A DNA stretch of 6,400 bases. Origin: Paracoccaceae bacterium. GTDB taxonomy: Bacteria > Pseudomonadota > Alphaproteobacteria > Rhodobacterales > Rhodobacteraceae. Shown piece by piece: positions 1-5,896 of this stretch. Within the stretch, counting starts at the first letter, position 1; every line of letters begins with the position of its first letter. The stretch lies in contig SKWP01000116.1 in the NCBI GenBank assembly GCA_007128865.1, forward strand, positions 1 to 6,400. The letters are read 5' to 3'. Made by a program: the position numbers and the translations under genes. Under the pieces are notes generated by a model. That model had not been told where the DNA came from, did not search any database, and saw nothing but the letters and a program-made list of their open reading frames with translations.

Positions 1-75
1 ACCGTCCACCGCCTTCACCACGCCGGCGGAGGTCAGGAAATGCGTCTGCAGGTTGTCGACGACAAGCAGGCTCAT
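1..75 (-). CDS. ABC transporter ATP-binding protein, DppD/OppD-like (N-terminal 25 codons only)
   Basis: This is the start of a gene that continues beyond the left edge of the window. The 25 visible residues begin MSLLVVDNLQTHF and end with GVVKAVDG. That is the usual first beta-strand pattern of the DppD/OppD ATPases of peptide/nickel ABC transporters (L-x-V-x-x-L-x-T-x-F, then G-x-V-x-A-V-D-G just before the Walker A loop). The Walker A motif itself lies outside the window. The start is ATG at 75-73. It overlaps the TGA of the upstream permease gene as ATGA and is preceded by GAGGAA about eight bases upstream. The protein would hydrolyse ATP at the cytoplasmic face to drive the two permeases encoded just upstream. 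Family identity is inferred from a short segment plus strong operon context. Confidence 0.8.
   Translation of the reverse strand, partial: MSLLVVDNLQTHFLTSAGVVKAVDG
72..75 (-). other. ATGA stop/start overlap between DppC-like permease and ATPase genes
   Basis: The minus strand reads ATGA. ATG (75-73) starts the ATPase gene and TGA (74-72) ends the permease gene, with GAGGAA at 87-82 as the ribosome-binding site. This is the second identical junction in the operon and shows that the ATPase gene is a direct continuation of the transcript. Confidence 0.88.
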
Positions 76-995
76 GTGATGTTCCTCGGGTTGAGGACAT
101 CGCGCAGCCGGTCTCCGACGAGGTTGATGGCGACGATCAGCAGCAGCAGCGCCAGACCGGGAAACAGGCTGATCCAGTACTGCCCCGACAGCACGAAACG
201 GAAGCCGTTGGAAATCAGCAGCCCCAGGCTTGGCTGCGTTGCCGGCAGGCCGACGCCGAGGAACGAAAGCGTCGCCTCCAGCGCGATCGCGCTGGCGATC
301 TCGACGGTGTAGAGCACCATCAGCGGCGGCAGGCAGTTGGGCAGCAGATGCCCGAACAGGATGCGCGCCCTCGACAGGCCCAGCGACTGCGCCGCCTCGA
401 CGTATTCGCGCTTGCGTTCGGACAGGGCGGTTGCCCGCGCCATGCGCGCAAAGGTCGCCCATTGCACGACGATCAGCGCGATCACGATCTTGTCGACCCC
501 GCGGCCCAGCACCGCCAGCAGGATCAGCGCCACCAGGATCGGCGGGAACGACAGGTGCAGGTCAACCAGCCGCATCACCAGCGTGTCGGTGCGGCCACCG
601 AAATACGCCGCCACCAGCCCCAGCGTCAGCCCGATCAGCAGCGCCGCGGTGCAGGCCACAAGGCCGACGCCCAGCGAAATCCGCAGCCCGTAGAGGATGG
701 CCGAGAACATGTCGCGGCCCTGCCCGTCGGTGCCGAGCAGATAGGAAGCCCCGGTAAAGCCCACCTCGCCGGGGGCAAGGCGGCTGTCCATGATGTTCAG
801 GCTGCGCAGGTCATAGGGGTTCTGCGGGGTGATCAGCGGCGCCAACAGCGCTGCCAGCACGATGACCAGCAGCAGCGCCAGACCGATCATCGCCACCGGG
901 CTCTTGGCGAAATCGCGCAGCACCCGGCGAAAGGGCCGTTCCGGTGCCGGGGTTGCATCGGCGCGCGCCGGCGCCTGCGGATCCAGCGCCGTCAT
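72..995 (-). CDS. ABC transporter permease, DppC-like (peptide/nickel family)
   Basis: This encodes a 307-residue inner-membrane permease of the DppC/OppC/NikC type, at the usual family length. The N-terminal 28 residues are Pro/Ala-rich and cytoplasmic, followed by the first membrane helix (about 33-56). The family signature L-G-T-D-x-x-G-R-D (87-95) comes next, then a block of about five hydrophobic helices (104-132, 150-180, 222-247, 275-295). The cytoplasmic EAA loop that contacts the ATPase is clear: EYVEAAQSLGLS at 198-209, with LLPN at 217-220. The end, N-L-x-G-D-x-L-R-D-x-L-N-P-R (291-304), is typical of DppC. The start is ATG at 995-993, with GAGG at 1006-1003 seven bases upstream. 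It overlaps the TGA of the DppB-like gene as ATGA. An open frame extends upstream to 1973, but it only reads the DppB gene out of frame, so that extension is not real. The transported solute cannot be read from the permease. Confidence 0.93.
   Translation of the reverse strand: MTALDPQAPARADATPAPERPFRRVLRDFAKSPVAMIGLALLLVIVLAALLAPLITPQNPYDLRSLNIMDSRLAPGEVGFTGASYLLGTDGQGRDMFSAILYGLRISLGVGLVACTAALLIGLTLGLVAAYFGGRTDTLVMRLVDLHLSFPPILVALILLAVLGRGVDKIVIALIVVQWATFARMARATALSERKREYVEAAQSLGLSRARILFGHLLPNCLPPLMVLYTVEIASAIALEATLSFLGVGLPATQPSLGLLISNGFRFVLSGQYWISLFPGLALLLLIVAINLVGDRLRDVLNPRNIT
992..995 (-). other. ATGA stop/start overlap between the two permease genes
   Basis: On the minus strand the bases read ATGA. 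ATG (995-993) starts the DppC-like gene and TGA (994-992) ends the DppB-like gene. The site GAGGTG lies at 1006-1001, inside the end of the upstream gene. The layout implies translational coupling and matched production of the two permeases. Confidence 0.9.
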
Positions 996-1966
996 TGCCG
1001 CACCTCGTCCAGCCGGATGCGCGGGTCGATCAGCGAATAGAGCAGATCGACCAGCAGGTTGAGGATGATGAAGATCACGACGATCACGATCAGATAGGCC
1101 ACCACCACCGGCCGGTCGAGCATCTGGATCGAATCGATGATCAGCTTGCCCATGCCGGGCCAGGCAAAGATCGATTCGGTGACCACCGCAAAGGCGATCA
1201 GCCCGCCGAACGACATGCCCACAAGCGTCACGATCGGGATCAGGATGTTGCGCAGGATGTGCACCATCACAATGCGCCGCTCGCTCAGGCCCTTGGCGCG
1301 GGCGAAGCGGATGAAATCCTGCGGCTGCACCTCGCGCACGCCCGACCGCGCCAGCCGGATCACCAGCGCCAGATGCCCGATGGCAAGGTTGATGGCCGGC
1401 AGGGCGATGTGGTGCAGCCCGTTCAGCGTGAACAGCGATGACCGGATACCCAGGAACTCGCCGACCTCGCCGCGCCCGGAGACCGGAAACCAGCCGAGGC
1501 TGACCGAAAATACCATGATCAGGATGATCGCCTGCCAGAAGTTCGGCACGCTGAAGCCCAGGATGGAGCCCGCCATCACCGCCTGACTGCCCGGTGTGCC
1601 GTGCCGCAGCCCGGCATAGACACCCAGCGGAATGCCCAGCACCACGGCAATGACGATGGCGGCAAAGGCGAGCTCCAGCGTGGCCGGCATCCGTTCCAGG
1701 ATCAGACCCAGCGCCGGGCGGTTGTAGACAAAGCTGTTGCCGAAATCGCCCTGCAGGACATTGCCCAGAAAGATGAAATACTGTTCGTGAAACGGCCGGT
1801 CGAGGCCGAGCTGGGCAATCAGCCGAACCCGTTCGGCCTGGGTGGCATCGGGGTCGATCAGGATATCCACGGGGTTGCCCACCGCAAAGATGCCGGCAAA
1901 GACCAGAAACGACATCACCAGCGCCAGAAACAGCGCCTGCAACAGTCTCCGGATCACATAGACCAA
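992..1966 (-). CDS. ABC transporter permease, DppB-like (peptide/nickel family)
   Basis: This encodes a 324-residue inner-membrane permease of the DppB/OppB/NikB type and is the first gene of the minus-strand transporter operon. It opens with an R-R-L-L-Q sequence and the first helix (about 8-30). The periplasmic loop carries N-P-V-D and L-G-L-D-R-P-x-x-x-Q-Y (53-63), which is the usual DppB pattern, then L-Q-G-D-F-G-N-S (71-78). More helices follow at about 95-125, 133-160, 186-206, 240-265 and 285-310. The EAA loop is DFIRFARAKGLSERRI (217-232) with RNILIP at 239-244. The C-terminus D-L-L-Y-x-x-I-D-P-R-I-R is standard. The start is taken as TTG at 1966-1964 because an in-frame TGA lies two codons upstream and no ATG is available in frame. 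A GGGGG run (1978-1974) sits seven bases upstream. GTG at 1957-1955 is the only close alternative and would remove three residues. The gene lies divergent to the LysR-type regulator. Confidence 0.93.
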   Translation of the reverse strand: MVYVIRRLLQALFLALVMSFLVFAGIFAVGNPVDILIDPDATQAERVRLIAQLGLDRPFHEQYFIFLGNVLQGDFGNSFVYNRPALGLILERMPATLELAFAAIVIAVVLGIPLGVYAGLRHGTPGSQAVMAGSILGFSVPNFWQAIILIMVFSVSLGWFPVSGRGEVGEFLGIRSSLFTLNGLHHIALPAINLAIGHLALVIRLARSGVREVQPQDFIRFARAKGLSERRIVMVHILRNILIPIVTLVGMSFGGLIAFAVVTESIFAWPGMGKLIIDSIQMLDRPVVVAYLIVIVVIFIILNLLVDLLYSLIDPRIRLDEVRQ

Positions 1967-2026
1967 GCGTCAACCCCCGCAGTCTATTCGGCTTGCAAAG
2001 CAGCCCAGGCCCCGTATCGCGCCCAG

Positions 2027-2056
2027 ATTGTTACGATCTTGCCAAATCGCTGCAAT
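2027..2056. promoter_or_regulatory. Imperfect inverted repeat, candidate LysR-type operator
   Basis: The left arm is ATTG-TTA-CGAT (2027-2037) and the right arm is ATCG-CTG-CAAT (2046-2056), separated by eight bases. Eight of eleven positions pair in each arm: the outer ATTG/CAAT and the inner CGAT/ATCG match, and the three bases between them do not. The centre also contains TTGCCAA (2039-2045), itself a short palindrome. LysR-type regulators bind interrupted dyads of this size in front of their own gene. Binding by this regulator is inference. Confidence 0.42.
2028..2056 (+). promoter_or_regulatory. Possible sigma-70-type promoter of the LysR-type gene
   Basis: TTGTTA (2028-2033) and TGCAAT (2051-2056) are separated by 17 bases and each matches four of six consensus positions. 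Transcription would begin near 2063, leaving a leader of about 35 bases. The elements fall exactly within the dyad at 2027-2056, which would suit negative autoregulation. In a GC-rich genome a match of this quality is suggestive only. Confidence 0.28.
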
Positions 2057-2086
2057 CCTATGAAACTGTCCTATCGGCCTATTTGC

Positions 2087-2090
2087 GAGG
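2087..2090 (+). promoter_or_regulatory. Ribosome-binding site deciding the start of the LysR-type gene
   Basis: GAGG lies seven bases before ATG at 2098. The frame is open back to 1993, so this site and the match of the next residues (MDLRHLRAF) to LysR N-termini decide the start. Confidence 0.75.
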
Positions 2091-2097
2091 CGAATTG

Positions 2098-3009
2098 ATG
2101 GACCTGCGACACCTGCGCGCCTTCCGGGCCATCATGCGCGCCGGATCGACCGTCGGCGCGGCGCGCGCGCTGGGGGTTTCGCAGCCCTCGATCAGCCGGC
2201 TGCTGTCCGAAATGGAAACCGCCCTGGGCGAACATCTCTTCATCCGCGCCAACGGGCGGCTGGTGGCGCGCGAGGCCGCCGACGCGCTGCTGCCCGAGGT
2301 CGAGCGGGCGCTGGCCGGCTTTGACGATCTGCTCAGCGGTGCGGGCCGGGCAACCCCGCCGCTGCGCATTGCCGCGCCGGCCGGCGTCGTGGCGCGGATC
2401 TTCGGCCCCGCCGTGCGGCGCCTTTCGTGTGACACCCCCGGGCTGCGCGTTCATGCCGAAATCCTTTCCTACAACGATACGCTCGACGCCGTGGCCGCGG
2501 GCCGGCTGGACCTTGGCTTTGTCAAGGCGCCGGTCAGCCACCCGGCGATTGCCTCGGTCGAGATGGTCACCGTCGGCAGCGACGTGGTGCTGCCCCGCGG
2601 GCACAGGCTGGTGGGCAGGGCCGAGATACTGCCGGCCGATCTGAGGGCGGAACCGCTGGTGCTGCTGGGGCGGCACCGCCCGTTTCGCGTGGTGCTGGAA
2701 GACGTGTTCGCGCGGGCCGGCGTGCAGCCCGAGATCGCCATCGAAACGCATGCGGTAAGCGCCGCCTGCAGCTTCGTGCGCGAGGGGCTGGGGGTGACCA
2801 TTGCCAACGCGCTGCTGGCCCGTGCCGAGATCGGGCAGGATCTGGTTTCGCGGCCCTTCCGCGCCCGGATCGAGCACCGGTTCTGCCTGATTCACGCCCG
2901 GCGGCCGGCACGGCCACGGCTGCTGGCAAGCTTCGTGGCGCATCTTCAGGACGTGGTGCAGGACATTCTCGGGCGGCCGGAACAAGCCGGACGTGCCTTG
3001 CCGGAGTGA
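2098..3009 (+). CDS. LysR-family transcriptional regulator
   Basis: This encodes a 303-residue protein, the standard length for LysR-type regulators. The N-terminal DNA-binding domain (about 1-60) starts MDLRHLRAF. Its helix-turn-helix lies at about 17-40: S-T-V-G-A-A-R-A-L-G-V-S-Q-P-S-I-S-R-L, then E-M-E, followed by L-G-E-x-L-F-x-R (43-50). The linker helix is about 58-79. The effector-binding domain (about 88-291) has the two-lobe periplasmic-binding-protein fold. It begins LRIAAPAGV, carries A-A-G-R-L-D-L-G-F-V at 133-142, and has E-G-L-G-V-T-I-A-N at 229-237. This is a cytoplasmic homotetrameric regulator that would respond to a small molecule from the pathway. It is transcribed divergently from the ABC transporter operon and converges on the PLP enzyme gene. 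The likely targets are the divergent transporter and perhaps the enzyme genes. The effector is unknown. Confidence 0.95.
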   Translation: MDLRHLRAFRAIMRAGSTVGAARALGVSQPSISRLLSEMETALGEHLFIRANGRLVAREAADALLPEVERALAGFDDLLSGAGRATPPLRIAAPAGVVARIFGPAVRRLSCDTPGLRVHAEILSYNDTLDAVAAGRLDLGFVKAPVSHPAIASVEMVTVGSDVVLPRGHRLVGRAEILPADLRAEPLVLLGRHRPFRVVLEDVFARAGVQPEIAIETHAVSAACSFVREGLGVTIANALLARAEIGQDLVSRPFRARIEHRFCLIHARRPARPRLLASFVAHLQDVVQDILGRPEQAGRALPE

Positions 3010-3103
3010 GACTGCCCCGGATGCGGATTTCGCTGGATCAGGTCGGGGGCACCGGCGGCGACCGCCCGGGACGGGCACAGAAGCGCCCGCCTGCGCCAAC
3101 GCC
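3010..3103. other. Convergent intergenic spacer
   Basis: This 94-bp spacer lies between the stop codons of two genes that face each other (the LysR-type gene on plus, the PLP enzyme gene on minus). It contains one short GC hairpin (3064-3076) and no T-run on either strand. No gene or other signal is seen. Confidence 0.6.
3064..3076. terminator. Short GC hairpin between convergent genes, weak terminator candidate
   Basis: GCCCG (3064-3068) and CGGGC (3072-3076) pair perfectly around a three-base loop. The position between two convergent stops is right for a bidirectional terminator. No T-tract follows on either strand, so an intrinsic terminator of the standard kind is not supported, and such hairpins also arise by chance in GC-rich DNA. 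Confidence 0.2.
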
Positions 3104-4201
3104 CTATCGCGCAAGGCTGGCCGGGATATCGGCCCGCGCGATCCTGTGTGCGCCCGAAACCGCCCCCATGGCGCGCATCGTTGCAGGATCCTTGAAGCCG
3201 TGGCCGGACAGGACGCAGACAACCGGGCCTGACGTTGCCGGCAGTTCGCCGCGGGCGGCCGCATCCAGCGCGCCGGCCACCGCAACCGCGCCCGCGGGTT
3301 CGACAAGGATGCCCTCTTCCGCTGCCAGCCGGCGCTGCACGGTGCGGATCCCGTCCTCGTCGATCAGATACCCCTGCCCGCCGGTGGCGCGGGCATGGCC
3401 CATCACCACGGTTCCGTCGAGCACATGGGCAACGCCGAGACCGCTGATGCTGGTCGAGGTGGAAACCGCCCGCGCCTTGGCCGCGCCAGACCGCAGCGGC
3501 GTCACGACGGTATCGTTTCCCGCGGGCTGGACGGCATGCATGCGCGGGCTTCGGGCAAGGCTGCCTTCGCCCGCCAGGTCGGCAAAGCCGCGGCTGACGG
3601 CAACATGCAGCCCGCCGCCGCCAACCGGCAGGAAAACGTCGGATACGTCCGGTGCCTGTTCGTGCAACTCGTAGGCCAGCGTCTTGATCCCCTCCATGGG
3701 CACCGGACAGGCCGCATAGGCGGTGACCTGCAATTCCAGCCCGCGCGCGGCCGCCTCGGCCCGCAGAACCGCCGCGATGCGCACGCTTTCCTCGGCATCC
3801 AGCGTAAAGCGCTCCACGCAATACACCGTCGCGCCATAGGCAAGCATCTGTTCGAGCTTTCCGGCAGGGGCGTTTTCGGAAACATAGAGGGTGCAGCGCA
3901 TTCCGGCGGCGGCGCAGAACCCGGCCAGCGCCGCCCCGGTGTTGCCCGACGAGGTGGCCACGCACTCGCTGATCCCGGCCGCGCGCGCGAGCCCGATGGC
4001 CAGCCCCGCGAAACGGTCCTTGTAGGAACCGGTCGGATTGAGCCCTTCGAGCTTGAAACGCAGATCGGCGATCCCTGCCTGCGGCCCGATCGACCGGCTT
4101 TGCACCAGCGGCGTGAACCCCTGCCCGAGGTCGAGCGGCCCTGCACCGCCGATGGCGGGAAGGAACCTTGCATAGCGGTGGTACAGCCCTGCCGGGCGCA
4201 T
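3104..4201 (-). CDS. PLP-dependent fold-type II enzyme, threonine synthase-like
   Basis: This encodes a 365-residue cytoplasmic protein of the tryptophan-synthase-beta/threonine synthase superfamily. The N-terminal part has L-G-Q-G-F-T-P-L (25-32), the counterpart of the GEG-x-TPL motif. The PLP-binding lysine is K61 in L-N-P-T-G-S-Y-K-D-R (54-63). The substrate loop is T-S-S-G-N-T-G-A (83-90), and the PLP-phosphate glycine loop is P-V-G-G-G-G (192-197). The C-terminal V-V-C-V-L-S-G-H-G-F-K-D-P (327-339) closely follows the LTGHGLKDP ending of threonine synthases. However, the NPxRIEGQKT segment of threonine synthase reads CPVPMEGIKT here (165-174), so the substrate-phosphate residues seem absent and another amino-acid substrate is likely. 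The start is ATG at 4201-4199, behind GGAGGGAGGG (4215-4206). Upstream in-frame codons to 4477 would run into the divergent gene and are rejected. Alternatives are a threonine/serine ammonia-lyase-like or diaminopropionate lyase-like enzyme. Family confidence is high; the exact reaction is unknown. Confidence 0.9.
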   Translation of the reverse strand: MRPAGLYHRYARFLPAIGGAGPLDLGQGFTPLVQSRSIGPQAGIADLRFKLEGLNPTGSYKDRFAGLAIGLARAAGISECVATSSGNTGAALAGFCAAAGMRCTLYVSENAPAGKLEQMLAYGATVYCVERFTLDAEESVRIAAVLRAEAAARGLELQVTAYAACPVPMEGIKTLAYELHEQAPDVSDVFLPVGGGGLHVAVSRGFADLAGEGSLARSPRMHAVQPAGNDTVVTPLRSGAAKARAVSTSTSISGLGVAHVLDGTVVMGHARATGGQGYLIDEDGIRTVQRRLAAEEGILVEPAGAVAVAGALDAAARGELPATSGPVVCVLSGHGFKDPATMRAMGAVSGAHRIARADIPASLAR

Positions 4202-4247
4202 TTGACCCTCCCTCCGGATCGGCAGCATACCGCATCGGAAACCGCCC

Positions 4248-4266
4248 GCTGCGTGCAACCCGCAGC
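4248..4266. repeat. Perfect 6-bp inverted repeat with 7-base spacer
   Basis: GCTGCG (4248-4253) and CGCAGC (4261-4266) are exact reverse complements around TGCAACC. The position, about 47 bp upstream of the PLP enzyme start in a divergent promoter region, suits an operator. Chance in GC-rich sequence is a real alternative. Confidence 0.3.
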
Positions 4267-4342
4267 CGCAATCATAGCCGCCCGCCCCACGGCAATCCGG
4301 CAGCCGCGTTTCCCATGGCGAAACGCCGGTGGACTGTGACGC

Positions 4343-4354
4343 CGGCAGATGCCG
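4343..4354. repeat. Short near-palindrome upstream of the M81 gene
   Basis: CGGCA (4343-4347) and TGCCG (4350-4354) are reverse complements separated by GA. The element ends 40 bp before the M81 start, where an operator or promoter element could sit. Evidence is limited to symmetry and place. Confidence 0.25.
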
Positions 4355-4382
4355 TGTAAGCTGGCCCTCTGCCCCTGCGAAC

Positions 4383-4386
4383 GGAG
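4383..4386 (+). promoter_or_regulatory. Ribosome-binding site deciding the start of the M81 gene
   Basis: GGAG lies eight bases before ATG at 4395. The frame is open from 4329, but the first 22 codons have no family similarity. The conserved M81 N-terminus (V-A-V-A-S-I-M-Q-E-T-N-S-F-S-P) begins a few residues after the 4395 start. Confidence 0.7.
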
Positions 4387-4394
4387 CCGGCCGC

Positions 4395-5888
4395 ATGGAC
4401 CCCGCACAACCGCAAAAGCGTGTCGCCGTCGCCTCGATCATGCAGGAGACCAACAGCTTTTCGCCGATCCCGACCACAATGGCGGTGTTCCGCTCGTACT
4501 ACATCCACCGCGGCGATGACATGCTCACCGGTTTCGGTGATGCGCGGGTCGAGGTGCCGGCGATCATGGCCACCCTGCGCGCGGCCGGGCACCGGCCGGT
4601 GCCGCTGATTGCCGCCTATGCGCTGGCCGCCGGGCCGGTCACCCGCGACTGCTTCGACACGCTGGTGGGCGAGATGGAAGACCGGTTGCGCGCCGCCGGG
4701 CCGGTGGACGCGATGATCCTGGCCCTGCATGGCGCGCTGGTGGTAGAGGACCAGCCCGACGGCGATGGCGAGATCATCGCACGGATGCGGGCGATCCTGC
4801 CCGAGGACGCACCCATCGGCGTCAGCCTTGACCTGCACGCCCATATCACGCCGCTGATGCTGCAGCCGAACTGCTTTCACATCGGCTATCAGCAATACCC
4901 CCACATCGACATTCACGAAACCGGCGAACGCGTTGCGGCGCTGATGGTCGAGACGCTCGCGGGGCGGCGCCGGCCGGTGATGGCGCTGGCCAAGGCGCCG
5001 GTGATCGTGCCGGCGGTCGGCGGGCGCACCACCGACGGCCCGCTGTCCGAGGTCGCTGCCGCTGCCCGCGCAGCCGAAGCCGCGGGGGAGGTGCTGCACG
5101 CTTCGATCTTCCCGGTTCAGCCCTGGATCGACGCGCCCGACCTCGGCTTTGCCGCGCTGGTCTGCGCCGATGGCGACATGGACGCGGCGCAAGGCGTTGC
5201 GGACCGCCTTGCCGCGATGGTCTGGGACAAGCGCCGCGCCTTCGATCTGGATCTCACGCCGCTGGATGAAGCCATTGCCATCGGGTTGACGTCCGAGGGG
5301 ATGACGCTGGTATCCGACAGCGGCGATGCGCCCACCGGCGGGGCGGCGGCCGACAGCCCCGCGGTGCTGCGCGCCCTGCTGGCCGGCGGCGCAGAGGCAA
5401 GCGACCGCCCGGTGCTGCTGACCCTGTGCGACGCGCCGGCCGCCGCCGCTGCCCATCGCGCCGGCGCGGGCGCCACGCTGACGGTGCCGCTGGGCCATAC
5501 GCTGTCTGCCGGTGACGGAGAGCCTCTGACCGTGACCGCCAGGGTCGTGTCCGTTTCCGACGGCAGCTATACCGTGTCCGACCGCGGCAAGAAGGGCCTG
5601 CGGATGTCGATGGGGGCGACGGCGGTGCTGGGGATCGGCAGCATCCGGATTCTTGTCCGAACGCAGCCTTCGTCGGAATGGGACACGGCCATGTACCGGT
5701 CGCAAGGGCTCGAACCCGAGGCCGCGGCGCTGGTGTTCGTCAAGTCGCCGTCGCATTTCCGGGCCACCTTTGGCCCGCTGGCCGCGCGCATCCTCGTGGC
5801 CGACACGCCGGGCGCGACGCGTGCGGATGTGCGGCAGCTGCCGTTCCGGCACGTCACGCGGCCGCTTTATCCGCTCGACGACGTCTGA
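4395..5888 (+). CDS. M81 family metallopeptidase (MlrC-like / DUF1485)
   Basis: This encodes a 497-residue protein at the usual family length, with no signal peptide, so probably cytoplasmic. The N-terminal domain (about 8-295) starts with A-S-I-M-Q-E-T-N-S-F-S-P (13-24). It carries L-H-G-A-L (111-115), S-L-D-L-H-A-H (144-150) and Y-P-H-I-D-I-H-E-T-G (168-177). In MlrC, the enzyme that breaks down linearised microcystin, I recall the key residues as E56, H150, D184, H186 and H208. E18, H112, D146, H148 and H170 here match all five at one constant offset of 38, so the zinc site looks intact. The C-terminal MlrC_C domain (about 303-497) has SDSGDAPTGGA (307-317). It also has F-V-K-S-P-S-H-F-R-A-T-F-G-P (448-461) and ends R-P-L-Y-P-L-D. 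Many M81 members sit beside peptide-type ABC transporters and are not microcystinases, so it likely hydrolyses an imported small peptide or amide. Substrate unknown. The UxuA-like gene follows after eight bases. Confidence 0.92.
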   Translation: MDPAQPQKRVAVASIMQETNSFSPIPTTMAVFRSYYIHRGDDMLTGFGDARVEVPAIMATLRAAGHRPVPLIAAYALAAGPVTRDCFDTLVGEMEDRLRAAGPVDAMILALHGALVVEDQPDGDGEIIARMRAILPEDAPIGVSLDLHAHITPLMLQPNCFHIGYQQYPHIDIHETGERVAALMVETLAGRRRPVMALAKAPVIVPAVGGRTTDGPLSEVAAAARAAEAAGEVLHASIFPVQPWIDAPDLGFAALVCADGDMDAAQGVADRLAAMVWDKRRAFDLDLTPLDEAIAIGLTSEGMTLVSDSGDAPTGGAAADSPAVLRALLAGGAEASDRPVLLTLCDAPAAAAAHRAGAGATLTVPLGHTLSAGDGEPLTVTARVVSVSDGSYTVSDRGKKGLRMSMGATAVLGIGSIRILVRTQPSSEWDTAMYRSQGLEPEAAALVFVKSPSHFRATFGPLAARILVADTPGATRADVRQLPFRHVTRPLYPLDDV

Positions 5889-5890
5889 GG
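5887..5890 (+). promoter_or_regulatory. Ribosome-binding site of the UxuA-like gene, overlapping the M81 stop
   Basis: GAGG shares its first two bases with the TGA stop of the M81 gene and sits six bases before ATG at 5897. This tight layout indicates that the two genes are on one transcript. Confidence 0.7.
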
Positions 5891-5896
5891 CCCGCC

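Larger units (their letters stand above)
1967..2097. promoter_or_regulatory. Divergent control region between transporter operon and LysR-type regulator
   Basis: This 131-bp spacer separates two genes that point away from each other, the classic layout in which a LysR-type regulator controls both itself and its divergent target. It is visibly richer in A+T than the flanking genes, especially at 2025-2095. It contains the imperfect dyad at 2027-2056, a plausible promoter for the regulator, and a small inverted repeat GCTT-N3-AAGC at 1991-2001 nearer the transporter. The role as shared promoter/operator region is inferred from layout and family behaviour. Confidence 0.6.
4202..4394. promoter_or_regulatory. 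Divergent intergenic region between PLP enzyme and M81 genes
   Basis: This 193-bp spacer lies between two divergent starts and must hold the promoters for both. On the minus strand it carries the purine-rich ribosome-binding site of the PLP enzyme gene (4206-4215). On the plus strand it carries GGAG at 4383-4386 for the M81 gene. Two small inverted repeats are visible (4248-4266 and 4343-4354), as are several CGGCA pentamers (4220, 4290, 4298, 4343). I see no promoter with good -35 and -10 matches. TATGCT (4229-4224, minus) is a possible -10 without a convincing partner. Confidence 0.5.

Noticed and set aside
72..1973. A single 633-residue minus-strand reading frame covering both permease regions
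   Set aside because: Its first half reads the DppB-like gene out of frame and shows no family pattern. Only the part from the ATG at 995 is a real protein. The long open run is a common effect of high GC content.
1991..2001. GCTT-N3-AAGC inverted repeat in the transporter/regulator spacer
   Set aside because: Four-base arms are too short to stand as a separate site. It is noted only within the intergenic entry.
1993..2097. N-terminal extension of the LysR-type protein by 35 codons
   Set aside because: The extension has no family similarity. The ATG at 2098 has a well-placed GAGG, and the LysR N-terminus begins exactly there.
2071..3306. A 411-residue minus-strand frame antisense to the LysR-type gene
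   Set aside because: It is a shadow of the LysR coding strand. The composition is atypical and no domain pattern is seen.
3235..4407. Other long frames over the PLP enzyme region on both strands
   Set aside because: They are out-of-frame or antisense copies of the PLP enzyme gene without recognisable motifs.
4202..4477. N-terminal extension of the PLP enzyme by 92 codons
   Set aside because: It would overlap the divergent M81 start. The translated stretch is unlike the family, and a strong purine-rich ribosome-binding site precedes ATG 4201.
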